NCBI GenBank assembly: GCA_035651455.1
Contig: DASRFR010000014.1
Coordinates: 1 to 51,168, forward strand
Length of the DNA: 51,168 nt
Source of the DNA: DASRFR01 sp035651455
Lineage (GTDB): Bacteria > Acidobacteriota > Terriglobia > Terriglobales > Acidobacteriaceae
Direction: 5' to 3'
The stretch's first letter is position 1. Every line of letters begins with the position of its first letter. Under the pieces are notes generated by a model, which was given only the letters and a program-made list of their open reading frames with translations, did no database searches and had not been told where the DNA came from. Shown one piece after another: positions 22,845-31,551 of the stretch. The translations under genes and the position numbers were made by a program.

Positions 22845-24224
22845 GTGCTAGCCGGGAACATCCTGCAAGTGAACGACATAGCACAAGCCTCAACCGCGCG
22901 CATGCTGAACGGCATTGCGGAGGGGGTAACGATTGCCTGCCTGGCTTGGATCCTGCTGCGGGTTGTGGGAAGGCAAAACTCTGGCACCCGCTTTGTCGTA
23001 TGGTTTGTAGCCCTACTTGGCATCGTAGCCCTGCCTGTGTTCCAAGGCACAAGTGCTCATGGATCGTCCGCTCCGGGCGCAGCACTAACCTTACCGGGTT
23101 CATGGGCGTTGGGTTTATTCGTACTGTGGGCCGTAATCGCGGTTGGTGGTTTCGTGCGCCTGGCCATGGGACTATGGCGATTGCATGGTCTTCGTCGGAG
23201 TGGTCGCCCGTTGCAGCCCGACGAGTTGCATCCCTCTCTGCACGATTTGGTCAAACGCTTCCAGGCAGAACGAGATTTTCAACTCTGCACCTCGGATCGT
23301 GTGCACGTGCCGACCGCGCTCGGTTTCTGGAATCCGGCAATTGTCCTTCCCGGGTGGACGGTTCGCGAACTGTCACAGGCGGAACTAAGAGCTGTGCTGA
23401 TGCACGAATTTGCTCACCTCCGTCGCTGGGACGATTGGAGCAACCTGGTGCAGAAGATTTTGGGTGCGCTGTTTTTCTTCCACCCTGCGGTTTGGTGGGT
23501 TGAGAAGCACTTGGCGCTCGAGCGCGAGATGGCGTGTGACGAGCACGTTTTGGCCGGGACCGAGAATCCCAGGGCATACGCGGAGTGCCTGGTGAGTCTC
23601 GCGGAGAAGGGGTTTTTGCGCCGTGGCGTCGCGCTGGCGCATGCCGCTGTATCCCGTCTGAGCCAGACTGCCGCACGGGTTGCGAGAATTCTCGATGCGC
23701 GCAAGACTACCGGCACCCGGGTTGCGACGCCTGTCGTCGCTACTTTGGGCGCTGTTCTTGTGAGTTGCGGAATCGGAGTGCATCACGTTCCCGCGCTGAT
23801 CGGGTTTCAAAACCCGAGACAAGCGGTTTCGACGCCGAATTTACCGGCGAGCAACCTTGCGCAGAGCTATCGGGATCCCGGACGCTTCGCGCAGGTAGTT
23901 CCCACTAAGCTCACGTCTATGCCTACTGTGCAGCGACAGAAGTCAATGCGGGCAGGATGCGCTGCGAAAGCCGCTCACCCGGCCCCAACGTTTACAAATG
24001 TCCGTTCTCACAACTTTGAAAATGTCCACAAAGCGAATGTACAGCGGGCAAACTTGCGAATCATGCACAACCTGGCTCCTGTTGCAGTGCTTGTCGTCAT
24101 GGAAGGCCGGCAACTGGATTCCACGGGATCGATGTTCTGGCAGATCAGCGTCTATCGCCTCACCGTGTTTCACCCGGACGACAAGATTGCGAATCAGCCC
24201 GCAGCAGTTTCGAAATCAACTTAG
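22845..24224 (+). CDS. BlaR1-type M56 membrane metalloprotease, without a penicillin-binding sensor domain
   Basis: A 459-residue integral membrane protease. N-terminal helices (about 27-40, 48-63, 83-105) precede the zinc site HEFAH (H187, E188, H191) in LMHEFAHLRRWDDW, then the family motifs FFFHPAVWWVEKHLALEREMACDEHVL and YAECLVSLAE. Canonical BlaR1 ends in a class D beta-lactamase-like sensor of about 250 residues. Here the protein stops about 190 residues after the FHPAVWW segment, and the tail is low-complexity with basic, Asn- and Val-rich parts, so the signal it senses must differ. A membrane helix around residues 298-312 may anchor the tail. GTG start directly after blaI. Confidence 0.88.
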   Translation: MLAGNILQVNDIAQASTARMLNGIAEGVTIACLAWILLRVVGRQNSGTRFVVWFVALLGIVALPVFQGTSAHGSSAPGAALTLPGSWALGLFVLWAVIAVGGFVRLAMGLWRLHGLRRSGRPLQPDELHPSLHDLVKRFQAERDFQLCTSDRVHVPTALGFWNPAIVLPGWTVRELSQAELRAVLMHEFAHLRRWDDWSNLVQKILGALFFFHPAVWWVEKHLALEREMACDEHVLAGTENPRAYAECLVSLAEKGFLRRGVALAHAAVSRLSQTAARVARILDARKTTGTRVATPVVATLGAVLVSCGIGVHHVPALIGFQNPRQAVSTPNLPASNLAQSYRDPGRFAQVVPTKLTSMPTVQRQKSMRAGCAAKAAHPAPTFTNVRSHNFENVHKANVQRANLRIMHNLAPVAVLVVMEGRQLDSTGSMFWQISVYRLTVFHPDDKIANQPAAVSKST

Positions 24225-24248
24225 CAATGGAAAATTTTTTGTCGTAAT

Positions 24249-24266
24249 CAACTAAAGAATTAGTTG
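24249..24266. promoter_or_regulatory. BlaI-type operator upstream of htrA
   Basis: CAACTAA (24249-24255), AGAA, TTAGTTG (24260-24266): the same 7-base arms and 4-base spacer as the site before blaI. It sits 19 bases before the htrA start codon, between likely promoter (weak TTAGCA at 24221 and TAATCA at 24245) and the AAGGAG ribosome binding site. It places the protease gene under the BlaI repressor. Confidence 0.82.
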
Positions 24267-24285
24267 CAAAGAAGGAGATAAGCCA

Positions 24286-25827
24286 ATGAAGAGTTGGATC
24301 GTCAAAATGCAGCAAAAGTTCGGCACCCGGCATCTCGTCGCCCCGGTGCTGGCCATTGCCTTGGCAATGTCTGTAGGAACCTACGAGATTGTCAAACCGG
24401 TGGCGGCCAGGGCGGCCGTGGGGGCGCCGATGTCGAGTGTCTCGGCGCTCGACGACAATAGTGTGGGAGCCTTGCTTTCACTCGATCATGCCATGGAAAC
24501 CCTGGCGGCTAGAGTCACGCCAGCCATCGTGAACGTGGCCGTGACCTCGAAAACTAAAACCCAGATCGCTGACGGTGCCGATTTGGACGACCTGCAGCGG
24601 TTTTTCGGCCAGTTCGGACCCGGCTTCGGCCGCCAGTTCCGTCAGCAGCAACCGCAAATTGAACACGGCATCGGCAGCGGCGTCATCATCTCGCCTGACG
24701 GCTACATCGTGACCAACAACCACGTCGTCGACGGCGCGGTCGACATTCGCGTAACTATGAGTGACCGCCGTATCCTGAAGGCGAAGCTGGTCGGCACAGA
24801 TCCCCTCACCGACTTGGCTGTACTCAAGATAGACGGAACGAATCTGCCAAATGTGCCGCTCGGGGATTCAACCAAGCTACACCCGGGGCAAACCGTGTTG
24901 GCGTTCGGAAACCCGTTCGGATTCCGCTTTACGGTCACGCGCGGCATCGTAAGCGCCCTCAACCGCTCGAATCCGTACACCGATGATCCGCGCAAGCCGG
25001 GAGAGTTTATCCAGACCGACGCTGCCATCAACCCCGGCAACTCCGGTGGACCGCTGGTCAATGCCCACGGTGAAGTGGTCGGCATCAATACCTTCCTGAT
25101 CTCGGGATCAGGCAGTTTCTCCGGCATGGGATTTGCGATACCTACCCAGATTGTGCGGCCCACGGTCGACTCACTGGTCAAGTACGGCAAGGTGACGCAC
25201 GGTTACATGGGGATAGGCATTACCGATGTGACTCCGGAAAACTCAAAGTTCTTCGACATGAAGACCAACACCGGCGCCGTTGTAACCCAAGTCGAACCTG
25301 ACTCACCCGCGGCCAAAGCAGGCGTGAAGGTCGGCGATGTGATCACCCAGCTAGATGGTCACGAGGTCACCGACTCCGGTGCACTGCAAGTGGAAGTTGG
25401 ACAGAAATCTCCCGGTACAAGCATCAAGCTGGGCATTATTCGCGACGGCAAGAGCATGACTCTGCCGCTGAGGCTGGACGCTATGGGCGGCCGTGACAAA
25501 GAAGCTGTGAGCGCCAGCAACGAGCACGGCAAAGCACGATGGGGCTTGGGCCTGGCCGATTTGACTCCTGATATCCGGGAGCAGATCCAGGCGCCTCGCG
25601 ATGTGCAAGGTGCCGTGGTGGAGCGCGTACAGCCTGGAAGTCCTGCTGATGACGCCGGACTGGCTCCCGGCCAGGTGATCGTGGGAGTCAACCGTCACGA
25701 TGTACAGAGCGCATCGGACGTGCAGAAGGAACTGTCGAACGTTCCGAAAGGCGAAGACGCACTGGTGCGCGTTTGGGCTAATGGCGGCAGCACCTTCCGT
25801 GTCATGCACTCCGGCAGCGGAGCCTGA
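24286..25827 (+). CDS. Do-like periplasmic serine protease (HtrA/DegP family)
   Basis: A 513-residue envelope protease/chaperone. An N-terminal signal or anchor (LVAPVLAIALAMSVG) is followed by a trypsin-like domain with the triad H146 (TNNHVVDG), D176 (TDLAVLKID) and S253 (GNSGGPLV), then two PDZ domains (about 300-400 and 420-510; GYMGIGI and DVQGAVVERVQPGSPADDAGL). It degrades or refolds damaged periplasmic proteins. Upstream is the BlaI-type operator, so it is likely induced when BlaR1 is triggered. The start ATG has AGAAGGAG about 9 bases upstream. Strong coding similarity throughout; no truncation seen. Confidence 0.95.
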   Translation: MKSWIVKMQQKFGTRHLVAPVLAIALAMSVGTYEIVKPVAARAAVGAPMSSVSALDDNSVGALLSLDHAMETLAARVTPAIVNVAVTSKTKTQIADGADLDDLQRFFGQFGPGFGRQFRQQQPQIEHGIGSGVIISPDGYIVTNNHVVDGAVDIRVTMSDRRILKAKLVGTDPLTDLAVLKIDGTNLPNVPLGDSTKLHPGQTVLAFGNPFGFRFTVTRGIVSALNRSNPYTDDPRKPGEFIQTDAAINPGNSGGPLVNAHGEVVGINTFLISGSGSFSGMGFAIPTQIVRPTVDSLVKYGKVTHGYMGIGITDVTPENSKFFDMKTNTGAVVTQVEPDSPAAKAGVKVGDVITQLDGHEVTDSGALQVEVGQKSPGTSIKLGIIRDGKSMTLPLRLDAMGGRDKEAVSASNEHGKARWGLGLADLTPDIREQIQAPRDVQGAVVERVQPGSPADDAGLAPGQVIVGVNRHDVQSASDVQKELSNVPKGEDALVRVWANGGSTFRVMHSGSGA

Positions 25828-25919
25828 GTTCGCGGTGGAGCGAACAGTGCAAGCGTGCCGCGCCTGGTGATTTACTGCACGGGGTGCGGCGCGTAAGCGC
25901 TGCCTTGAGCCCGCAATCG

Positions 25920-27191
25920 CTATTCTGGCGCCTGCTTCCGCCCAGATCTGATCGCCAATGCCAGTGCTCCGCTGACGGCTAACGACGCGCCCAGCACCAG
26001 CAGCCCACCTCGAAATGTGCCGGTAGCGTTGCGCACCCATCCCAGGGCGTACGGACCGAAGAAGCCGCCGAGATTGCCGATCGAATTGATCAGTGCAATG
26101 CCCGCGGCCGCACCCGCGCCGCTTAGAAAGCTAGTTGGCATGGCCCAGAACGGTCCCATCATCGAGAACACTCCCGCAACCGCCAGGCTCATCGTAAGGA
26201 CCGTCAGCACAATGGAAACAGAACCGCTCGTCGCCAGCAGCGCCGCAGATCCTGCGAATGCCGACACCGCCACATGCCAGCGCCGCTCACCCGTCTTATC
26301 CGAATGCAAGCCAACGCCAACCATGATGATCGCTGCCGCGATATACGGAATGCTTGAGAGCAAGCCTATGACAAGATTATTCACGCCTGACCGGCTGTGA
26401 ATCAGGGTTGGTAGCCACAAGCTGATTCCGTACGAACATGTGTTCAGGCCGAAATACACCAGGCATAGGACCCAGATGCGGACATCGGTGAACGCCGAAA
26501 AAGTTCTCTCTTCACTGGATGGCGCAGCATTGTCGCGCTCGCGATTCATGACATCCGAGAGCCATAGCCTTTGCTCCGAACTCAGCCACACCGCGTCTGC
26601 CGGCAAGTCAGTCAAATAATAGGAAACCACCAGCCCTAACACCACTGCGGGAGCTCCTTCCATGAGAAACAGCCACTGCCAGCCCGCCAATCCCGCCGTG
26701 TGTTGCATGCTCAGGAGCGCCCCTGAGATTGGGCCTCCCACCACGCCCGACAGGGGAGCCGCGGTCATAAACCGGGCTACGGTGCGTGCTCGTGCCGCCG
26801 CTGGGAACCACGTCTTCAGATACAGAATCACGCCCGGAAAAAAGCCTGCTTCTGCCAACCCGAGCAAGAAACGCAGCGCATAAAAGCTCTTCGCTCCGCT
26901 TACGAACACCATGCAGGACGAGATCACGCCCCAGGCAATCATTAACGCGGCGATCCACCGCCTCGCCCCTACTTTTTGTAGGATCAGGTTGCTCGGAACC
27001 TGGAAACAGAAATAGCCGGCAAAGAACATACCCGCACCAAGTCCATACACCGCATCATTAAACCCAAGCTGTTCTTTCATCTGTAACGCGGCGAATCCGA
27101 CATTAATCCGGTCCAGGTAAGCGACGATGTACAGAAGAAACAGGAAGGGAATCAGGCGCGCAGTAAGCTTCGCAATGACTGTGCGCTCCAT
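25920..27191 (-). CDS. MFS transporter, anion:cation symporter (sugar acid) type
   Basis: A 423-residue, 12-helix inner-membrane transporter. Motifs of the ACS subgroup are seen: PFLFLLYIVAYLDRINVGFAALQM, the RFLLGLAEAGFFPGVILYL signature after helix 4, WRWIAALMIAWGVIS type helix 3 and GPFWAMPTSFLSGAGAAAGIALINSIGNLGGF. Members import gluconate, glucarate, tartrate, phthalate and similar anions with protons. It lies 77 bases downstream of gluconokinase on the same strand, which suggests gluconate or a related sugar acid as substrate. ATG at 27191 is chosen; a TTG 24 bases upstream is possible. Confidence 0.88.
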   Translation of the reverse strand: MERTVIAKLTARLIPFLFLLYIVAYLDRINVGFAALQMKEQLGFNDAVYGLGAGMFFAGYFCFQVPSNLILQKVGARRWIAALMIAWGVISSCMVFVSGAKSFYALRFLLGLAEAGFFPGVILYLKTWFPAAARARTVARFMTAAPLSGVVGGPISGALLSMQHTAGLAGWQWLFLMEGAPAVVLGLVVSYYLTDLPADAVWLSSEQRLWLSDVMNRERDNAAPSSEERTFSAFTDVRIWVLCLVYFGLNTCSYGISLWLPTLIHSRSGVNNLVIGLLSSIPYIAAAIIMVGVGLHSDKTGERRWHVAVSAFAGSAALLATSGSVSIVLTVLTMSLAVAGVFSMMGPFWAMPTSFLSGAGAAAGIALINSIGNLGGFFGPYALGWVRNATGTFRGGLLVLGASLAVSGALALAIRSGRKQAPE

Positions 27192-27268
27192 GCCGGAGTC
27201 ATAGGCGGTATCCAAAGGAGGTTTGAGAATACGCGAGAATTGGAACGATTCAAAGTAGCCGGCGAACT

Positions 27269-27754
27269 TTATCGAAGGCCGAGGCGGCGTCGAATTTCAC
27301 CAACAATCTGCTCCGGCGTCCCGCTGACATCCACGGTGGTCGCATCTGTGGGCTCCTCGAGCGCGGCAAACTGGCTGGCAAGAATCTGCTCGGTGGCAAA
27401 GTGACCGTGTCGATTGTGTAATCTCTGGTAAATCACTGGATAAGTTCCTTGCAGGTACACGAATTTAACCTCGCTGCTCACCGAAAGCTGTTGACGATAA
27501 GCTTCCTTGAGGGCAGAGCATGCCAGTACGATGTTCTGGTGTTCAGCAATCCAGCCGAGGACATTATTGCGAATAGCTGCGAGCCAGGGAGCCCGGTCGG
27601 TATCATCAAGAGCGATCCCTCTACTGATCTTTTCAACGTTGGCGGCAGGATGGAAATCGTCTGCATCAGCGAAACTCCAGTCCATTTCCTTCGCCAGAAG
27701 ACTGCCGATAGTAGTTTTCCCTGACCCCGCCACTCCCATAATGACTACAATCAA
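27269..27754 (-). CDS. gntK: Gluconokinase
   Basis: A 161-residue cytoplasmic kinase that phosphorylates D-gluconate to 6-phosphogluconate with ATP. The P-loop GVAGSGKTT (residues 7-15), DADDFHPAANVEKISRGIALDDTDRAPWL and CSALKEAYRQQL are diagnostic of the GntK family, and the length is typical. The MFS gene follows on the same strand, so uptake and activation are probably cotranscribed. Convergent/divergent neighbours leave a 60-base gap upstream, enough for a promoter. Confidence 0.95.
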   Translation of the reverse strand: MIVVIMGVAGSGKTTIGSLLAKEMDWSFADADDFHPAANVEKISRGIALDDTDRAPWLAAIRNNVLGWIAEHQNIVLACSALKEAYRQQLSVSSEVKFVYLQGTYPVIYQRLHNRHGHFATEQILASQFAALEEPTDATTVDVSGTPEQIVGEIRRRLGLR

Positions 27755-27814
27755 GTTCCCTCGCTACTTTGGCGAAGCGCATTTCGCATACCATAATGCT
27801 GACTGAACATTGTT

Positions 27815-28855
27815 CTACTTATGGTAGGTCTTGTGGAAGCCGTTCTGCGAATTAAGCACGGTAAATGTCCCATTCGACTGCGCAGTTACTCTGATGTACT
27901 TGCCCTGACAGTTTTCTTCCGGATTCGCAATCAGCTCTTCCGGAGAGTTGTGCGCTGGCCCCGCATCCACCGCATAGTGCAGTTGCCATAGGTCCTGTAA
28001 TCCCGGAGAAGCATGCACAATGTCCCAGACTGCCGCACTGCCGCCCTTGTGTGCTCCATTGTCGATGATCGCTGCGGTCGGATGCAGCGCGTAAACGAGC
28101 GCTTTCGTATTAGACTGGTCAGAGCCGTGGTGGCTTACGAGGAAAAGATCAATTGTGCCCAGCATGTTGTTAGGACATGCCATCTCCAGTTCTTTTCGTT
28201 TGGTAAGATCACCCAGATCAAGGAAACGAAACTTTCCGTAGGTCACCAGCAATCCCACCGAGCGGGCGTTCTCACTGTTGTCCACCGGCGTCTCGGGTTC
28301 GGATGAGCAGTACGGATTCGCGGTGCCGGCGGCCGGCAGTGGATCTGGCAAGCGCTCACCGGCAGCGGTCAGGACTCGTACCGTCGCATCTTTCAGCGGA
28401 ACGCCGTCTCCCGGCCTTAGGACTACATGGTTTGATGTGTTGAGAAGTTTCTGATACGCGGCATAGTCTTCGCGCGTGACCTCGGAATCCTCCTGGTTAG
28501 GCCCATGATCCATAAATACTTTAATCGGCATGCGATCGGCGAGTTGCGGAGTTCCTCCCACATGATCACGGTGATAATGGGTGATGACCACGTAGTCAAT
28601 CTGCTGGATGCCAGCCGCTTTTCCCGCCGCGACGATGCGGGCTGCGTCCCTCCCATTGAAACCGGGCCACCCGGTGTCCACAAGAAGCGATTGTCCCGAA
28701 GGGCTGACGATCAAAGTTGCCTGGCCACCTTCAACGTCGATTGCATAAATTTGCAATGTTTTGGGTCGCTTCGCACCAGGGCTTGAGCCTGATAGCAGCA
28801 TAACTGCCAAAGTCCAGAAACTTAGAAAGGATGAATATCGTTGCAGGCTGCTCAC
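27815..28855 (-). CDS. Exported metallo-beta-lactamase-fold hydrolase
   Basis: A 346-residue protein with an N-terminal signal (SFLSFWTLAVMLLSGSS). The fold starts QIYAIDVEGGQATLIVSPSGQSLLVDTGWPG and has the metal motif THYHRDH (residues 92-98), followed by LDLGDLT and SHHGSDQSN, the pattern of the ComEC C-terminal-like group of this family. It could act on nucleic acids or phosphodiesters in the periplasm, but the substrate cannot be named. It lies upstream of gluconokinase on the same strand with a 60-base gap. Confidence 0.85.
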   Translation of the reverse strand: MSSLQRYSSFLSFWTLAVMLLSGSSPGAKRPKTLQIYAIDVEGGQATLIVSPSGQSLLVDTGWPGFNGRDAARIVAAGKAAGIQQIDYVVITHYHRDHVGGTPQLADRMPIKVFMDHGPNQEDSEVTREDYAAYQKLLNTSNHVVLRPGDGVPLKDATVRVLTAAGERLPDPLPAAGTANPYCSSEPETPVDNSENARSVGLLVTYGKFRFLDLGDLTKRKELEMACPNNMLGTIDLFLVSHHGSDQSNTKALVYALHPTAAIIDNGAHKGGSAAVWDIVHASPGLQDLWQLHYAVDAGPAHNSPEELIANPEENCQGKYIRVTAQSNGTFTVLNSQNGFHKTYHK

Positions 28856-29047
28856 TGGCTACTCCTTTAGATTCTGTGATGCCTAGAGTACAAAAACTGC
28901 ACATAAAAGTGGGACTGGACGCCCGATTCATCAAAGTCGATACGGGACCATTCTCACACGCAACCGTGCACAACTTGGGAGAATTTCATCGTACTCACCA
29001 TGGCGATTCTTTTCCTTTGTTACAATCAAACGCGGAGGGGGTTACTC

Positions 29048-29299
29048 ATGGCAAATATGAATTCAGTAATTACACAACTGGAGCGACAAAGAAAGCAGGC
29101 TGAGCAACAACTAAGTCAGCTCAATGCTGCTCTCTCCGCACTCCGCGGATTAAACGGCGGTACTCGCTCTGTCGGTCGTGGTCCGAGCAGCGTGGGTATG
29201 GCACGCCCCAGGCGCAAGATTTCGGCGGCAGGACGTCGCAGGATCGCCGAGGCCCAAAGAGCGCGCTGGGCGAAGTTGCGACAGCAGAAGAAATCGTAG
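29048..29299 (+). CDS. Small basic coiled-coil protein, possible DNA-binding
   Basis: An 83-residue protein with a very good ribosome binding site (GGAGGGGG before ATG). The N-terminal 35 residues form a coiled coil (ITQLERQRKQAEQQLSQLNAAL). A Gly/Ser linker follows, and then a basic tail PRRKISAAGRRRIAEAQRARW ending KLRQQKKS. Such a tail (RKxSxxARxRIAxAQxARWAK) recurs in many acidobacterial and planctomycete small proteins and is suggestive of DNA or RNA binding. Function unknown. Confidence 0.7.
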   Translation: MANMNSVITQLERQRKQAEQQLSQLNAALSALRGLNGGTRSVGRGPSSVGMARPRRKISAAGRRRIAEAQRARWAKLRQQKKS

Positions 29300-29426
29300 C
29301 CTCATCTCAGTTGTGACTTGCCCAACCGCCATCGCCACTGTTCTTTATCGCTCGACCCGCGCTGGCGGTTTTACATTTCGCCGCTTATTCCCGTGCAGGC
29401 ATCCAGTAACCCGAGCACCGTATTTC

Positions 29427-30092
29427 ATGTCTCCCTCCAGCCCACCCGCCATCGACCCCCAGGAACTGCGGCGTAAGCAGCGCTGGATAAGTGCAACCTC
29501 TTTAGTCGCGGGCGTGATCTGCGGTGCTTTCATCATCCTACTGCTGGGACAGTCGAGTCCAAATCCCTGGCGAGGCTTCTGGTCATACGTCTCCGGACGA
29601 AGCATGCGCGTGGATGTCAGTCAGCCTACGGTCGTCAATCGCATACAGCAGCTCCGGCGTTTGGAGACTGTGGTCTACACCATGGACAAAGTGATCAGCG
29701 GACAGCGTGAGAATGCCGTGCTTCCCGACTTCCTGGCGGGCGACAAGATCCTTTTGCTAGTGCACGGGCAAGTTGTGGCGGGCATCGACTTCGAGGCAAT
29801 TCGTTCCTCGGACGTCGCCCTGCATCGTAAGGACATTGCCTTGAAACTTCCCGAAGCGCAAATATTCACGGTAACCCTCGATAACCAGAAAACCCGGGTG
29901 TATTCGCGTCAAACCGGGCTGCTGGTACCGGCCGACCCGGATCTAGAAACTAGGGTCAGGCAGGAAGCTGAGCGGCAATTGCGCCAGGCGGCGCTGGAAG
30001 ACGGTATCCTGCAAACTGCTCAGCAGAACGCGCGTTCCACGATGAGCAGCATGATGACCAGCCTGGGCTTTGACAAAGTAGATTTTAAGTAG
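29427..30092 (+). CDS. DUF4230-type membrane-anchored protein
   Basis: A 221-residue protein with one N-terminal transmembrane helix (ISATSLVAGVICGAFIILLLGQ) and a soluble domain with the DUF4230 pattern: QLRRLETVVYTMDKVISGQ, DKILLLVHGQVVAGIDFEAI, LPEAQIFTVTLDNQKTRVYSR. The C-terminal part (LETRVRQEAERQLRQAAL) is helical and amphipathic. Function of this family is unknown. The ATG at 29427 is chosen; the frame is open 249 bases further upstream but that stretch overlaps the previous gene. It converges on pqqE, 43 bases away. Confidence 0.78.
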   Translation: MSPSSPPAIDPQELRRKQRWISATSLVAGVICGAFIILLLGQSSPNPWRGFWSYVSGRSMRVDVSQPTVVNRIQQLRRLETVVYTMDKVISGQRENAVLPDFLAGDKILLLVHGQVVAGIDFEAIRSSDVALHRKDIALKLPEAQIFTVTLDNQKTRVYSRQTGLLVPADPDLETRVRQEAERQLRQAALEDGILQTAQQNARSTMSSMMTSLGFDKVDFK

Positions 30093-30135
30093 AACCCGAT
30101 TTTCGAAATATCCGCGCAAGAGCACTTCTAAAGGA

Positions 30136-31272
30136 CTATTCTGGATTTGGACGGTAGACCCAGAGATCGCCAACTTCCTGCTGCAATATTCGTAAGGACG
30201 AGCTCCGAACCGGTGTTGCCATCTCGTGGTGGTTGGCATTCACTTCGGCCAGGACCGCTTCGATAATAGAGTGACTGGCAGCTAGCGAGCAGGCCGGATC
30301 GGTGGCACTTGCATCTCCAGCCAGTAGCAACGCCTGGCAGCGGCACCCCCCGAAGTCTTCGCTGCGGCGCTCGCAACCACGGCATGGCTCCGGCATCCAT
30401 TCCTCGCCGCGGAAACGCTGAAAGGCCGGTGACTCGCGCCAGATCTGCCCCAGTGACCGGTCACACACGTTTTCGAAGCTGATCCCGGGAATTACGCCGG
30501 CCGCATGGCAGGGAAGTGCTTTCCCGGTGGGATCGATCAACATCAATCGTCTGCCCCATCCTCCCATGCAGGCCTTGGGATATTTTGCGTAATAGTCCGG
30601 AACCACCGAGTCGATGCGAATCTTCCCCGCCAGCCGTTTCTCCGCCTCCGCCACGACCTGGATGGCTTTGTCCAACTGTTTGCGCGTGGGAATGAGCGCG
30701 GCGCGATTTTTCAAGGCCCAGCCGTAGTATTGAGCATGAGCAATCTCCATGCGGTCGGGTCCCAGTTGCTCGATGAATGAAATCATCTCCGCAAGATGGT
30801 CGAGGTTTTGCCGGTGCACTACCAGATTCACGGTAAATGCAATCGGATGCTTTCGAATCCAACGTGCCAGCTCCAATTTGTGGCCTTGCGCTCGCGTGCC
30901 GGCAATCCAGTTGGCGGCATCCTCTCGCGAATCCTGAAAGCTTAGTTGGATGTGGTCGAGTCCCGCCCTCACCAGTTCAGCCAGCCGTGTTTCGGAGACG
31001 CCGATGCCAGACGTGATGAGGTTGGTGTAGAGTCCCGCGCCATGCGCCGCTGCAATGAGCAATGCGAGATCCGCCCGCGCCAGCGGTTCGCCACCGGTAA
31101 GGTGCAGGTGCAATATGCCAAGTGCCGCCGCCTCGCGGAACACGCGTATCCAGTCTTCCGTCGCGAGTTCGCTGCCGGCTGCCGCCATTTCCAGCGGATT
31201 GGAACAGTACACGCAGTGCAGGGGACAGCGATGCGTAATCTCGGCGATCAGCGCCAGTGGGTTGGGCAACAT
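30136..31272 (-). CDS. pqqE: PQQ biosynthesis radical SAM protein PqqE
   Basis: A 378-residue radical SAM enzyme that joins a Glu and a Tyr side chain of the PqqA precursor peptide, the first carbon-carbon bond in PQQ. The SAM cluster Cys are C16, C20 and C23 (RCPLHCVYC), followed by LTGGEPL and a C-terminal SPASM region with further Cys (CMGGWGRR, CHAAGV, CRGCE, GGCRCQALLL). The start ATG shares one base with the pqqD stop (TGATG), so translation is coupled. It completes a pqqBCDE operon. No pqqA precursor gene is visible in the window. Confidence 0.96.
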   Translation of the reverse strand: MLPNPLALIAEITHRCPLHCVYCSNPLEMAAAGSELATEDWIRVFREAAALGILHLHLTGGEPLARADLALLIAAAHGAGLYTNLITSGIGVSETRLAELVRAGLDHIQLSFQDSREDAANWIAGTRAQGHKLELARWIRKHPIAFTVNLVVHRQNLDHLAEMISFIEQLGPDRMEIAHAQYYGWALKNRAALIPTRKQLDKAIQVVAEAEKRLAGKIRIDSVVPDYYAKYPKACMGGWGRRLMLIDPTGKALPCHAAGVIPGISFENVCDRSLGQIWRESPAFQRFRGEEWMPEPCRGCERRSEDFGGCRCQALLLAGDASATDPACSLAASHSIIEAVLAEVNANHHEMATPVRSSSLRILQQEVGDLWVYRPNPE

Positions 31273-31547
31273 CAATAATCTACAATCCGTTTCTGCTGCA
31301 GCGCTTCCAGGAATTTTCCTACATCGTCACGAATCTTGGCCGGATCCGAATTGCTGTAATGCTTCTGCAATTCATCGACAATGTCCGCAAACGTGTTTTG
31401 TCCGTCGCAGCGTTCCAGAATGTGCTTACCCGTGCCTTGCACTTTGATGACGCCCTCGGGGAAGAGAATGGTGTCGTCGGCTCCCTCCTCCCCCCATCGG
31501 CAACCTTTAGCCAGTTGCGGCTGGCTGTGATCTGCGGGAAGCGCCAT
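31272..31547 (-). CDS. pqqD: PQQ biosynthesis peptide chaperone PqqD
   Basis: A 91-residue protein of the PqqD family, which binds the PqqA peptide and presents it to PqqE. Visible features are PQLAKGCRWGEEGADDTILFPEG, LERCDGQNTFADIVDEL and FLEALQQKRIVDY, the typical two-part fold. The start ATG is 5 bases after the pqqC stop, with GGGAG inside the end of pqqC. The stop overlaps the pqqE start. Confidence 0.95.
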   Translation of the reverse strand: MALPADHSQPQLAKGCRWGEEGADDTILFPEGVIKVQGTGKHILERCDGQNTFADIVDELQKHYSNSDPAKIRDDVGKFLEALQQKRIVDY

Positions 31548-31551
31548 CGAA

